64,000 bases of DNA, from NCBI GenBank assembly GCA_900543715.1, contig UQSX01000007.1:1-64000 (forward strand). The letters run 5' to 3'. Each line of letters opens with the position of its first letter. Position 1 is the stretch's first letter. Positions 1-7,168 of this stretch are shown here, piece after piece. The DNA is from an uncultured Blautia sp. (GTDB lineage: Bacteria; Bacillota; Clostridia; Lachnospirales; Lachnospiraceae). The position numbers were made by a program, and so were the translations under genes. The notes below the pieces were generated by a model, which was given only the letters and a program-made list of their open reading frames with translations, did not search any database and was not told where the DNA came from.

Positions 1-244
1 CTGCATTTAAAAGTACATTATTTCCATTGCAGTAGCCAACCTGGACAGGCATTCCTCCATAGAGGCTGTAACCGATCTTCTCCACACAGGGACATGCTTC
101 CAGTTTCTCATCTGAAGCTACGTAAACCACGTCCTCCGGCTGAGGAGTTTCCTTCAGAGCTTCCAGCAGATCGGAAACATCGATTCCCTGGATCACTTTT
201 CCATAGGCCCGGAAAGCTTTGTCCGTTACTTTTAAAATTTCCAT
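1..244 (-). CDS. DUF4867 family protein, N-terminal part (cut by window edge)
   Basis: The first 81 codons are visible and the rest lies left of the window. The ATG at 244 follows a strong AGGAGG site. The protein opens MEILKVTDKAF and continues with a region rich in Asp, Glu and Val and an SLYGGMPVQVGYCNG stretch. This resembles DUF4867 proteins, a cupin-like family common in Lachnospiraceae whose function is not established; family recall is from memory. A 7-bp palindrome sits just upstream (265-283) and may be an operator. No membrane segment or signal peptide is seen in the visible part. Confidence 0.6.
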   Translation of the reverse strand, partial: MEILKVTDKAFRAYGKVIQGIDVSDLLEALKETPQPEDVVYVASDEKLEACPCVEKIGYSLYGGMPVQVGYCNGNNVLLNA

Positions 245-264
245 CTGGAACTTACCTCCTTAAT

Positions 265-283
265 TAGTTTAGTCATTAAACTA
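265..283 (-). promoter_or_regulatory. Operator-like palindrome upstream of DUF4867 gene
   Basis: TAGTTTA, five bases, TAAACTA: perfect 7-bp arms ending about 20 bases before the start codon and overlapping a possible TATAGT -10 box (280-285). The position suits a repressor site, but the -35 box is weak and no regulator gene is next to it. Confidence 0.3.
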
Positions 284-367
284 TATCTTTATGCTACCAT
301 CTCTATAGAAAAAAAGCAAGTTGTTTTTTAGGAAAATATCTTATTTTTGCAGCGATTCCGGTATATA

Positions 368-423
368 AAGAAAGCAGGCCTGTCATGCCAGAACATTTGA
401 TTCTCTGACTATAACAGGCCTGC
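368..423 (-). terminator. Intrinsic terminator of the solute-binding protein gene
   Basis: Perfect 10-bp arms GCAGGCCTGT (374-383) and ACAGGCCTGC (414-423), followed on the minus strand by TTTCTTTAT. It lies 30 bases past the stop codon of the lipoprotein gene. Confidence 0.8.
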
Positions 424-452
424 ACTTTCAGGCAGCTTCAAAGCTCTCTTTA

Positions 453-995
453 TTATATCGTAATATCTTTTCCAAAGTATTTATCGGAAAGCTCCGAAAG
501 AGTTCCGTCTTCTTTCAGTTCTTCCAGATTTTCTTCTAATGTATCTGCCAGGGAATTTTCCTTTCTGGTAAATGCGGCAATCTGGTTTTCTTCCTCTTCT
601 GCTCCGATCTGGTCCTGCACAGAGGAAATATCCAGATAGGGCTTTGTATGTCCGTAATGTATAGTATTCCACTGACTGATACCCACGGAAGATAACACAC
701 AGTCATAGACTTCCCCATCCAGAGACTTCAGAAGATTTTCCTCTGATGTGTCTACGATTTCCAGTTCCATATCCATTTTGTCCGCCAAAAGCCCTGCCAG
801 TTCTACCTCAAAGCCTTCCGGCTGATTATCTTCCGAAGAAAGATAACACATTTTTTCAATGCCAAGATGCATTCCCACCCGCAGCACGTCATTTTCCAGG
901 GTTTCCCTGTTTCCAGCCAGGGAACACCCAGACAGAGACAAAAGAAGCAGGCTGAGCAGAAGTAAAAAACTTCCTCTATTCAATACTCTTTTCAT
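453..995 (-). CDS. Short amino-acid-type solute-binding lipoprotein (SBP_bac_3-like), apparently lacking domain II
   Basis: 180 aa. It has a lipoprotein signal with lipobox LSGC (Cys24), then the start of a polar-amino-acid binding fold: LRVGMHLG, EGFEVELAGLLADKM and a YDCVLSSVG strand. The end matches the usual C-terminus (LKEDGTLSELSDKYFGK). Family members are normally 240-280 aa; here the sequence passes from a KPYLD strand almost directly to the last helices, so most of the second lobe is missing. No permease or ATPase gene is adjacent. It could be a sensor or scavenging remnant rather than a transport receptor. The promoter at 1031-1059 and the terminator at 368-423 make it monocistronic. 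Confidence 0.75.
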   Translation of the reverse strand: MKRVLNRGSFLLLLSLLLLSLSGCSLAGNRETLENDVLRVGMHLGIEKMCYLSSEDNQPEGFEVELAGLLADKMDMELEIVDTSEENLLKSLDGEVYDCVLSSVGISQWNTIHYGHTKPYLDISSVQDQIGAEEEENQIAAFTRKENSLADTLEENLEELKEDGTLSELSDKYFGKDITI

Positions 996-1030
996 ACAGT
1001 TTTCTCCAATTTTTTCAATCTGTCATGAAA

Positions 1031-1059
1031 ACAATATCATGTAACCTTCCCTTTGTCAA
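1031..1059 (-). promoter_or_regulatory. SigA-type promoter of the solute-binding lipoprotein
   Basis: On the minus strand: TTGACA (1054-1059), 17-bp spacer, TATTGT (1031-1036). It is divergent from the promoter at 1082-1110. Confidence 0.65.
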
Positions 1060-1081
1060 TGCACCGGGGAATACCCGGCAC

Positions 1082-1110
1082 TTGTAAAAGATTTTTTCAG
1101 ATGGTATGAT
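1082..1110 (+). promoter_or_regulatory. SigA-type promoter of the radical SAM / DUF4364 pair
   Basis: TTGTAA (1082-1087), 17-bp spacer, TATGAT (1105-1110). The start codon at 1141 follows about 24 bases after the expected transcript start, with an AGGAGA ribosome site between. Confidence 0.6.
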
Positions 1111-1140
1111 AAAGGAAATATTTCAGGAGAGAATGAAACT

Positions 1141-2070
1141 ATGGAAAGCTGGAATGGAAAACCTTATCACTCTTTTGACTACATGCTGAAGGAACGCTTT
1201 TCCTGCAAGATATACAAGACAGCTCTCAACGGAGGCATGACCTGTCCCAACCGGGACGGCACCCTGGGAGAGCGGGGCTGTATATTCTGCAGTCAGGGAG
1301 GCTCGGGAGACTTTGCAGGAGACCGCCGGGACTCTATCACAGAACAGATCAATAAACAGGCAGAAAAGCTGGCCCGGAAAAGAAACGCCTCTGCTTTTAT
1401 TGCTTATTTTCAGGCCTACACCAACACCTACGCCCCTGTGGAATATCTGAGAAAAATCTACACAGAGGCCATAAATCATCCTCAGGTAGCGGCTGTTTCC
1501 ATTGGAACCCGTCCGGACTGTCTGGGGCCAGATGTACTGGCTCTTCTGGCAGAGCTGAATCAGATAAAACCCGTATGGATAGAACTGGGGCTTCAGACCA
1601 TTCATGAAAGGACTGCGGCATATATCCGCAGAGGATATCCTCTCTCCTGTTTTGAAGAGGCTGTAAAGGCTCTTCGGCAGCGGGATCTGGAAGTCATTGT
1701 CCATACCATCCTGGGGCTTCCCGGTGAAAGCCGCCGGGATATACTGGAGACTATGGAATATCTGAACCATCAGGATATCCAGGGAATCAAACTTCAGCTT
1801 CTGCATATATTAAAAGGTACGGATCTGGCCCGGGATTATCTGGAAGGGAAATTTTCCGTCTATACCATGGAAGAATATCTGGACATCCTTATCGACTGTC
1901 TGGAACATCTTTCTCCGGATATCGTGATCCATCGTCTCACCGGAGACGGGCCAAAAGACCTGCTGATCGCTCCGCTGTGGAGCAGCAGAAAACGGACGGT
2001 TTTAAACACCCTGCACCATAAATGCAAAATGCGCCATGCATACCAGGGAAGATTATATAAGGAGGAATAG
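1141..2070 (+). CDS. TIGR01212-family radical SAM protein (YhcC-like)
   Basis: 309 aa. The N-terminal region carries the three cysteines that would bind the 4Fe-4S cluster, C35-x11-C47-x2-C50, in the wide spacing typical of the YhcC/TIGR01212 group rather than plain CxxxCxxC. Downstream strands include SIGTRPDCL, ELGLQT and HTILGLPGE, matching the radical SAM barrel and its SAM-binding edge. The substrate is not established for the family; a role in RNA or cofactor modification is usually assumed. It is followed three bases later by the DUF4364 gene, so the two are co-transcribed. AGGAGA lies before the ATG. Confidence 0.88.
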   Translation: MESWNGKPYHSFDYMLKERFSCKIYKTALNGGMTCPNRDGTLGERGCIFCSQGGSGDFAGDRRDSITEQINKQAEKLARKRNASAFIAYFQAYTNTYAPVEYLRKIYTEAINHPQVAAVSIGTRPDCLGPDVLALLAELNQIKPVWIELGLQTIHERTAAYIRRGYPLSCFEEAVKALRQRDLEVIVHTILGLPGESRRDILETMEYLNHQDIQGIKLQLLHILKGTDLARDYLEGKFSVYTMEEYLDILIDCLEHLSPDIVIHRLTGDGPKDLLIAPLWSSRKRTVLNTLHHKCKMRHAYQGRLYKEE

Positions 2071-2073
2071 ATC

Positions 2074-2586
2074 ATGGCAGAACCTCTCACACTTTACAAG
2101 CTGATGATCCTTTATATGCTGGAAAAATCCGAGTTTCCTCTGACAAACGCCCAGATTTCCGGCTTCATTCTGGATAAAGGCTATACTACTTATTTTCACC
2201 TGCAGCAGGCAATCTCGGAATTGACAGACTCTGAACTTATAAAAGCAAAAACCGTCCGGAACTCTTCTTACTTCCGGATCACTCCCCAGGGAAAGCAGAC
2301 TCTGTCTTATTTTGAGGATCAGATTTCTGACGGAATAAAAAAGGATATTGCAGACTTCTTTAAGGAAAATATCATTCAGATCCGGGAAGAACTCTTAGCT
2401 GTAGCTGACTATTACAAAGGGCAGGAGGAGGGCTACCAGGTGCGGTGCCGGCTCCGTCAGGATAATCTTCCCCTTGTGGATCTCACCATTGCTGTTCCCA
2501 CCGAGGAAGCTGCTAAAGCCGTATGTCTGAACTGGAAAGAAAAGCGTCAGAGTATATACGAGAATCTTATAGAATTTCTTCTGTAA
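2074..2586 (+). CDS. DUF4364 family winged-helix protein
   Basis: 170 aa. The N-terminal 75 residues read like a winged-helix domain (LMILYMLEKSEFPLTNAQIS, then helices and a YFRITPQG wing), as in PadR-like regulators. The remaining part alternates strands and helices (VRCRLRQDNLPLVDLTIAVP). The family is restricted to Clostridia and is usually placed beside the TIGR01212 radical SAM gene, as here. DNA binding is inferred from the fold and has not been shown. An AAGGAGG-like site lies in the end of the previous gene. Transcription ends at the large hairpin at 2589-2638. Confidence 0.85.
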   Translation: MAEPLTLYKLMILYMLEKSEFPLTNAQISGFILDKGYTTYFHLQQAISELTDSELIKAKTVRNSSYFRITPQGKQTLSYFEDQISDGIKKDIADFFKENIIQIREELLAVADYYKGQEEGYQVRCRLRQDNLPLVDLTIAVPTEEAAKAVCLNWKEKRQSIYENLIEFLL

Positions 2587-2588
2587 CA

Positions 2589-2638
2589 TGAAATAAAAGA
2601 AAGAATCCTGGCTCTGCAGGATTCTTTCTTTTATTTCA
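2589..2638. terminator. Bidirectional terminator between DUF4364 and nrdR
   Basis: Perfect 22-bp arms (2589-2610 and 2617-2638) around a 6-base loop. Both outer halves are A/T-rich, so either transcript gains a U-tract. The nrdR stop codon (2631-2633) lies inside one arm, so the two convergent genes share this structure. Confidence 0.88.
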
Positions 2639-3080
2639 TCATTTTTTTCAGTTCGTCCATAAAGGTGTCAATATCTTTAAATTCCCGGTAAACAGAAGCA
2701 AATCTTACATATGCCACTGCATCCAGATCTTTCAGCTTTTCCATAACGATCTCGCCGATCACCGTACTGGGGACTTCCCGCTCTTCTTTATTGAAAACCT
2801 CTGTCTCTATCTCATCAATAAGCTCTTCAATCCTTTTCACGGGAATGGGCCTTTTATAGCAGGCCCGCATAACTCCATTCTGAAGCTTGCTCCTGTCATA
2901 TTCCTCCCGGCTCTGATCTTTCTTGATCACAGTCAGAGGAATAGTCTCTATCTTTTCATAAGTCGTAAACCGTCTTCCGCACTCGTCGCACTGTCTCCGT
3001 CTTCTGATTGAATTATTGTCCGGAACAGGTCTGGAATCAATGACTCTGGTGTTATCCTGATTGCAAAACGGGCACTTCAT
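2631..3080 (-). CDS. nrdR: Transcriptional repressor NrdR
   Basis: 149 aa, the usual length. The zinc ribbon has C3-x2-C6 and C31-x2-C34 with the DSRPVPDNNSIRRRRQC core. An ATP-cone domain follows (from about residue 48: PLTVIKKDQSREEYDRSKL), ending with VAYVRFASVYREF. NrdR senses ATP/dATP and represses ribonucleotide reductase operons through NrdR boxes. No nrd gene lies in the window. It starts 11 bases after the flavoprotein gene, so it is probably co-transcribed with it. Confidence 0.97.
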   Translation of the reverse strand: MKCPFCNQDNTRVIDSRPVPDNNSIRRRRQCDECGRRFTTYEKIETIPLTVIKKDQSREEYDRSKLQNGVMRACYKRPIPVKRIEELIDEIETEVFNKEEREVPSTVIGEIVMEKLKDLDAVAYVRFASVYREFKDIDTFMDELKKMMK

Positions 3081-3091
3081 AATGATCCTCC

Positions 3092-4255
3092 TTATGCAAG
3101 AACCGCTTTGGCCAGTGTCTCCATATTTGCTTCGTCAGCTTCTTTCATTACAGACTTAATGGTGACTACAGGCTCACAGATTTCTATATCCTTCATACTC
3201 TCAAAGTATGCTTTCATTAATTTTCCGGACATAGGCGCCCAGGAGCCGTTTTCTACGATTCCTACTTTTCTCTTTTTGTAAGTTTTGATCTTCAGGTGAT
3301 ACAGAAAATCCTCCATGCAGGGGAACAGATTTCCGTCATAGGTCACTCCCATAACCACCAGACGGCTGTAGCGGAAAGCACAGGAAATTGCCTCTGCCAT
3401 ATCATCTCTGGCCAGGTCAAATACCCTTACATTCTGTGCTCCGTTGTCCTTAAGGATTTCCGCCATTCTTCTTGCCGCATTGCCGGTATTTCCATGGATA
3501 GAAGCGTAAGCCACTACCACGCCCTCTTCTTCAGGCTCATAGCTGCTCCACGTAAGGTACTTTCCAATGTAATAGCCCAGGTTCTCTTTCAGCACAGGGC
3601 CATGAAGAGGGCAGATCATCTGGATATCCAGAGTAGCGGCTTTCTTCAGCAGGGCCTGTACCTGCGTTCCGTATTTTCCTACGATGTTGATGAAATATCT
3701 CCTGGCCTCGTCATCCCATTCCTCTTCCACATCAGAAGCACCGAATTTTCCGAATCCGTCTGCTGAGAATAAAATTTTCTCTGTCTGCTCATATTCTACC
3801 ATGACTTCCGGCCAGTGGACCATAGGAGCCATAAAGAACTGCAGCGTATGTTTTCCGAGGCTGAGTGTATCCCCTTCTTTCACTACCACACTTCTGGGAG
3901 CAAAATCAAGGGTAAAGAACTGGGGCAGCATGGAAAATACTTTTGCATTGGAGACTACCTGCATGTCTGGATATTTCTCTGCCAAAAGCTGGATATTGGA
4001 AGCATGATCCGGCTCCAGATGAGATACTACCAGATAATCCGGTTTTTTCCCGTTCAAAACCTTTTCCAGGTTGTCCATCCACTGCTGAGTTCTTCTTTTA
4101 TCAACGGTATCCATAACGGCGATTTTCTCGTCCAAGATCACATAAGAATTATAGGTAACGCCATTTGGCACCTGGTACTGGCTTTCAAATAAATCGATGT
4201 CTTTATCATCTGCGCCAATATACACAACTGAATCTGAAATCTTCATATCATACAT
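3092..4255 (-). CDS. FprA-type flavodiiron protein
   Basis: 387 aa. The N-terminal metallo-beta-lactamase-like domain keeps the di-iron ligands: H79-x-E81-x-D83-H84, H147, D166 and H218. A flavodoxin domain (about 248-387) follows, with an FMN phosphate loop around YASIHGNTGNAA. In anaerobes these enzymes reduce O2 to water or NO to N2O using electrons from rubredoxin or F420-like donors. No rubredoxin domain or gene is attached. A clear TATAAT (minus strand, 4286-4291) lies upstream, though its -35 box is poor. nrdR follows at once. Confidence 0.95.
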   Translation of the reverse strand: MYDMKISDSVVYIGADDKDIDLFESQYQVPNGVTYNSYVILDEKIAVMDTVDKRRTQQWMDNLEKVLNGKKPDYLVVSHLEPDHASNIQLLAEKYPDMQVVSNAKVFSMLPQFFTLDFAPRSVVVKEGDTLSLGKHTLQFFMAPMVHWPEVMVEYEQTEKILFSADGFGKFGASDVEEEWDDEARRYFINIVGKYGTQVQALLKKAATLDIQMICPLHGPVLKENLGYYIGKYLTWSSYEPEEEGVVVAYASIHGNTGNAARRMAEILKDNGAQNVRVFDLARDDMAEAISCAFRYSRLVVMGVTYDGNLFPCMEDFLYHLKIKTYKKRKVGIVENGSWAPMSGKLMKAYFESMKDIEICEPVVTIKSVMKEADEANMETLAKAVLA

Positions 4256-4365
4256 AAATCTATTTCCTCCTTGCGGCTGTGAAATATTATACCGACTTTA
4301 TTATATATGGGTTGAAAGAAATTTTCCACTGGTTTTTTAGGAAATTTCTGTGCCGGAAGAAAATC

Positions 4366-4394
4366 TTGACGAAATTAGGTCAACAGCATACAAT
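4366..4394 (+). promoter_or_regulatory. Promoter of the M42 peptidase with overlapping palindrome
   Basis: TTGACG (4366-4371), 17-bp spacer, TACAAT (4389-4394). The -35 box is half of a TTGAC-N8-GTCAA inverted repeat (4366-4383), which could be a regulator site. Confidence 0.6.
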
Positions 4395-4420
4395 AAATGC
4401 TGAGATCAGGAGGTATTATA

Positions 4421-5452
4421 ATGGAAGAAATCACAAAATATATTTTAGAGCAGCTTCAGAATCTTCTGTCCATTGACAGTCCCACAGGCTATACAAAAAA
4501 TGTGTCTGACTACCTTATGGCAGAGTATCAAAAAATGGGATATACTCCTAAGAGGACCGTAAAGGGAGGCGTTCTCACCGATTTAGGCGGTAAAGAGGAA
4601 GAAAATGCTGTATTTCTGGAAGCTCACGTGGATACCCTGGGTGCTATGGTGTCCGAGATAAAGTCCAACGGCCGTCTGGCCGTTTCCCCTCTGGGCGGAA
4701 TGAATGCAAACAATGCTGAAGCAGAAAACTGCCGGATCATCACCAGATTTAACGGTATTTATGAAGGTACCTGCCAGCTCACAGACGCTTCTGTTCATGT
4801 AAACGGGAAATATGACGAAACTTCCAGAAGCTTTGCTGTTATGGAAATCCTTTTAGACGAAAAGGTTTCCAGCAGGGAGGATGTACTTGCCCTGGGAATC
4901 CTGGAGGGAGACGTAGTAGCTTTTGAACCCAGGACCCGGATTACTCAAAGCGGCTATATCAAAAGCCGTTTCCTGGATGACAAGTTAAGTGCTGCTATTC
5001 TTCTGGGATATGCCAGATATCTGAAAGCCAACGAGATCACTCCGGAGAGGAAGATATATCAGCATCTGACTGTGTATGAAGAAGTAGGTCACGGCGGATC
5101 CGCCTCTGTTCCCCAGGGGGTTACAGAGATTCTGGCCGTAGACATGGGATGTGTGGGAGAAGGTCTGAACTGTAAAGAACACCAGGTATCCATCTGTGCC
5201 AAGGACAGCGGCGGTCCTTACAGCTATGATCTGGTATCCCAGCTCATTACCACTGCCAAAAATGAGGAGCTGGATTTCGCTGTAGATGTATATCCTCATT
5301 ATGGTTCAGATGCAGAAGCAGGGCTGAGGGCCGGCTATGACGTCCGGCATGGGCTGATCGGCCCGGGTGTCTATGCCTCCCATGGATATGAGAGAAGTCA
5401 TGCAGACGGCGTAAAAAATACCTTTCTTTTGTTGAAAGGATATTTAGGATAG
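4421..5452 (+). CDS. M42 family metallopeptidase (glutamyl/leucyl aminopeptidase type)
   Basis: 343 aa from the ATG at 4421, chosen because AGGAGGT lies seven bases before it; the in-frame ATG at 4397 precedes that site and would sit on the transcript start. Metal and catalytic motifs of the M42/M20 clan are visible: AHVDTLG (H69, D71), FLDDKLSAA (D186/D187), EEVGHGG (E220, E221), VDMG and a late HGYERSH histidine. These are cytoplasmic, cobalt- or zinc-dependent aminopeptidases that form large oligomers and degrade short peptides. The gene is alone, with its own promoter and terminator. Confidence 0.93.
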   Translation: MEEITKYILEQLQNLLSIDSPTGYTKNVSDYLMAEYQKMGYTPKRTVKGGVLTDLGGKEEENAVFLEAHVDTLGAMVSEIKSNGRLAVSPLGGMNANNAEAENCRIITRFNGIYEGTCQLTDASVHVNGKYDETSRSFAVMEILLDEKVSSREDVLALGILEGDVVAFEPRTRITQSGYIKSRFLDDKLSAAILLGYARYLKANEITPERKIYQHLTVYEEVGHGGSASVPQGVTEILAVDMGCVGEGLNCKEHQVSICAKDSGGPYSYDLVSQLITTAKNEELDFAVDVYPHYGSDAEAGLRAGYDVRHGLIGPGVYASHGYERSHADGVKNTFLLLKGYLG

Positions 5453-5583
5453 ATATACTTTAAATTTTATTAAGATATTTTCTAATTATTTTATAAAAGG
5501 GACATAATTTACTCACATTTTCTTTTTATAATAAATCTTGGATAGTTGATAAACCACTCACTATCTCCCCCCTCAAGTTGAAA

Positions 5584-5615
5584 AAGCCCGGTACCTTGTG
5601 TATCGGGTTTTTTTC
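5584..5615 (+). terminator. Intrinsic terminator downstream of the M42 gene
   Basis: A CCCGGTAC / GTATCGGG stem (one G-U pair) is followed by seven or more T residues. The 130 bases between the stop codon and this hairpin contain a TATAAT (5527-5532) without a good -35 box and a weak GATAG/CTATC hairpin; a short transcript ending here cannot be excluded. Confidence 0.75.
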
Positions 5616-5617
5616 TG

Positions 5618-5646
5618 TTGCTTTTCTCATCTTCAGCAGATATAAT
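5618..5646 (+). promoter_or_regulatory. Promoter of the carbamate kinase-like gene
   Basis: TTGCTT (5618-5623), 17-bp spacer, TATAAT (5641-5646). The leader of roughly 95 bases holds a 7-bp hairpin (CCTCTCA 5658-5664 with TGAGAGG 5682-5688) before the ribosome site. I do not recognise it as a known riboswitch. Confidence 0.55.
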
Positions 5647-5748
5647 GTTCTTATCTTCCTCTCACGAGGGCTTTCTGGCAATGAGAGGAAATTGGGTGCA
5701 TAACATATAAAGCTATCAAACTATCATAGAAGAAAGAGGTATGACACT

Positions 5749-6681
5749 ATGACAAGAAAAAAAGTAGTAGTGGCTTTAGGCCATAGAGCACTGGGCACTA
5801 CCCTGCCGGAACAGAAGACTGCGGTAAAGGCCTCTGCAAAGATCCTGGCTGATCTGGTAGAAGCCGGAGCGGATATCATCATTACTCACAGCAACGCTCC
5901 TCAGGTAGGCATGATCCATACAGCCATGAATGAATTTGGAAAATTACATCCGGACTATACAGCGGTTCCCATGTCTGTATGTTCTGCCATGAGCCAGGGA
6001 TATATCGGCTACGATATCCAGAATACACTTAGAGCAGAGCTTCTCCGCAGAGGCATCTATAAACCGGTAAGTACGGTTCTCACCCAGGTAACTGTAGATC
6101 CCTATGACGATGCTTTCCATGAACCAGTGAAGGTCATAGGAAGGACTCTCACTGAGGAAGAAGCCGAAGCTGAAGAGCATAAGGGAAATTATGTAGTAAA
6201 GACAGAGCATGGATACCGCAGGATCGTGGCTGCTCCTCAGCCGGAAAGCATTGTGGAGATCGATGCCATTAAAGCGCTGTCTGATGCAGGTCAGATCGTA
6301 ATTGCCTGCGGAGGAGGCGGAATCCCCGTATTAGAAAGAGACGAAGAACTTATTGGCGCCAGTGCTGTCATTGAAAAGGATCTTACCAGCGGCAAGCTGG
6401 CTCAGGCTTTAAACGCCGATGAATTACTGATCCTTACCAGTGTGGAAAAGGTATCGGTAAACTATCGTTCCGATTCTGAGGAATACATTTCCCAGATCAC
6501 TGTCCAGGAAGCTAAAACCTATATGGAGGAAGGACATTTCGGCGACAATACCATGCTGCCTAAGATCCAGGCGTCTGTAGAATTCGTGGAAGGTCATCCC
6601 GAAAGAAGAGCAGTGATCACCTCTATCGGAAAAGCCAAAGAAGGATATCTGGGTAAGACCGGAACCATCATTACTGCATAA
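5749..6681 (+). CDS. arcC: Carbamate kinase family protein with altered active-site loops
   Basis: 310 aa, normal length for carbamate kinase (amino-acid kinase fold). Several family motifs are kept: CGGGGIPV, EKDLTSGKLA, LTSVEKV and MLPKIQAS. However, the usual N-terminal ALGGNALG reads ALGHRALG (G11-H12-R13), and the usual HGNGPQVG reads HSNAPQVG (48-54). Both loops contact nucleotide or carbamoyl phosphate in characterised enzymes. Carbamate kinase makes ATP from carbamoyl phosphate in arginine or purine fermentation, but no arcA, arcB or purine genes are nearby. The substrate may therefore differ. Own promoter and terminator. Confidence 0.85.
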   Translation: MTRKKVVVALGHRALGTTLPEQKTAVKASAKILADLVEAGADIIITHSNAPQVGMIHTAMNEFGKLHPDYTAVPMSVCSAMSQGYIGYDIQNTLRAELLRRGIYKPVSTVLTQVTVDPYDDAFHEPVKVIGRTLTEEEAEAEEHKGNYVVKTEHGYRRIVAAPQPESIVEIDAIKALSDAGQIVIACGGGGIPVLERDEELIGASAVIEKDLTSGKLAQALNADELLILTSVEKVSVNYRSDSEEYISQITVQEAKTYMEEGHFGDNTMLPKIQASVEFVEGHPERRAVITSIGKAKEGYLGKTGTIITA

Positions 6682-6711
6682 CACAAAATATTTTATTTTC
6701 TGTTTCTGACC

Positions 6712-6753
6712 ATTAACCGGACCTTTTCTGAAAGATCCGGTTAATATTTTTTT
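6712..6753 (+). terminator. Intrinsic terminator of the carbamate kinase gene
   Basis: ATTAACCGGA (6712-6721) pairs with TCCGGTTAAT (6736-6745), followed by a seven-T run at 6747-6753. It overlaps the 3' end of the convergent exporter gene. Confidence 0.85.
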
Positions 6754-7168
6754 GCGGAATCTCAAAGACCAAAATAATTCCCAGCACCATGGCAATAGCA
6801 ATTCCCAGAGTCTCTCTTCCATAGTGAAGGCTCAGCCGGTTGTTTTCCAAAAGTGTATAATAAATCGTCCTGTAAATACCGATTCCAGGGACTTCCGGAA
6901 AGATTCCTGCGATCAGGAACAGCGTCACCGGACATTTTCTCACCGTACTCCCGATTCTGGAAGCCAGCGTAATAAATACAGTAGCAACAAAATTTCCAAC
7001 TATGGCGCCTGCTCCCAGCCCATGAACAAAAGTCCAGCAGATCAGCCAGCCTGTCCCTCCGATAAAGCCGCAGAGAGGATAGTGTTCCCTTGGAACGGAA
7101 AACAGTACAGAAAAGGCTACGGTTCCGATTCCTGCCGCCAAAAATTGTAAGATTCCTTCCACGATCAT
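6713..7168 (-). CDS. Threonine/serine exporter, C-terminal (DUF3815) subunit
   Basis: 151 aa with four or five membrane segments. It matches the second half of ThrE-type exporters, which in Firmicutes is a separate short gene. Glycine-rich segments such as FIGGTGWLICWTF and HGLGAGAIVGNF are visible. Its ATG overlaps the stop of the upstream gene (ATGA, 7165-7168), so the two are translationally coupled and should form one exporter of threonine/serine or related small solutes. The substrate is inferred from the family. Confidence 0.85.
   Translation of the reverse strand: MIVEGILQFLAAGIGTVAFSVLFSVPREHYPLCGFIGGTGWLICWTFVHGLGAGAIVGNFVATVFITLASRIGSTVRKCPVTLFLIAGIFPEVPGIGIYRTIYYTLLENNRLSLHYGRETLGIAIAMVLGIILVFEIPQKNINRIFQKRSG

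Noticed and set aside
1123..1806. 227-codon frame antisense to the radical SAM gene
   Set aside because: The plus-strand protein has clear cluster motifs and a promoter; this frame has neither.
5460..5612. Possible small RNA between the M42 gene and the carbamate kinase
   Set aside because: A TATAAT and a terminator exist but no good -35 box, and the segment is explained as the 3' end of the M42 transcript.
5650..5748. Riboswitch before the carbamate kinase-like gene
   Set aside because: There is only one 7-bp hairpin and no conserved core of any class that I can recall.
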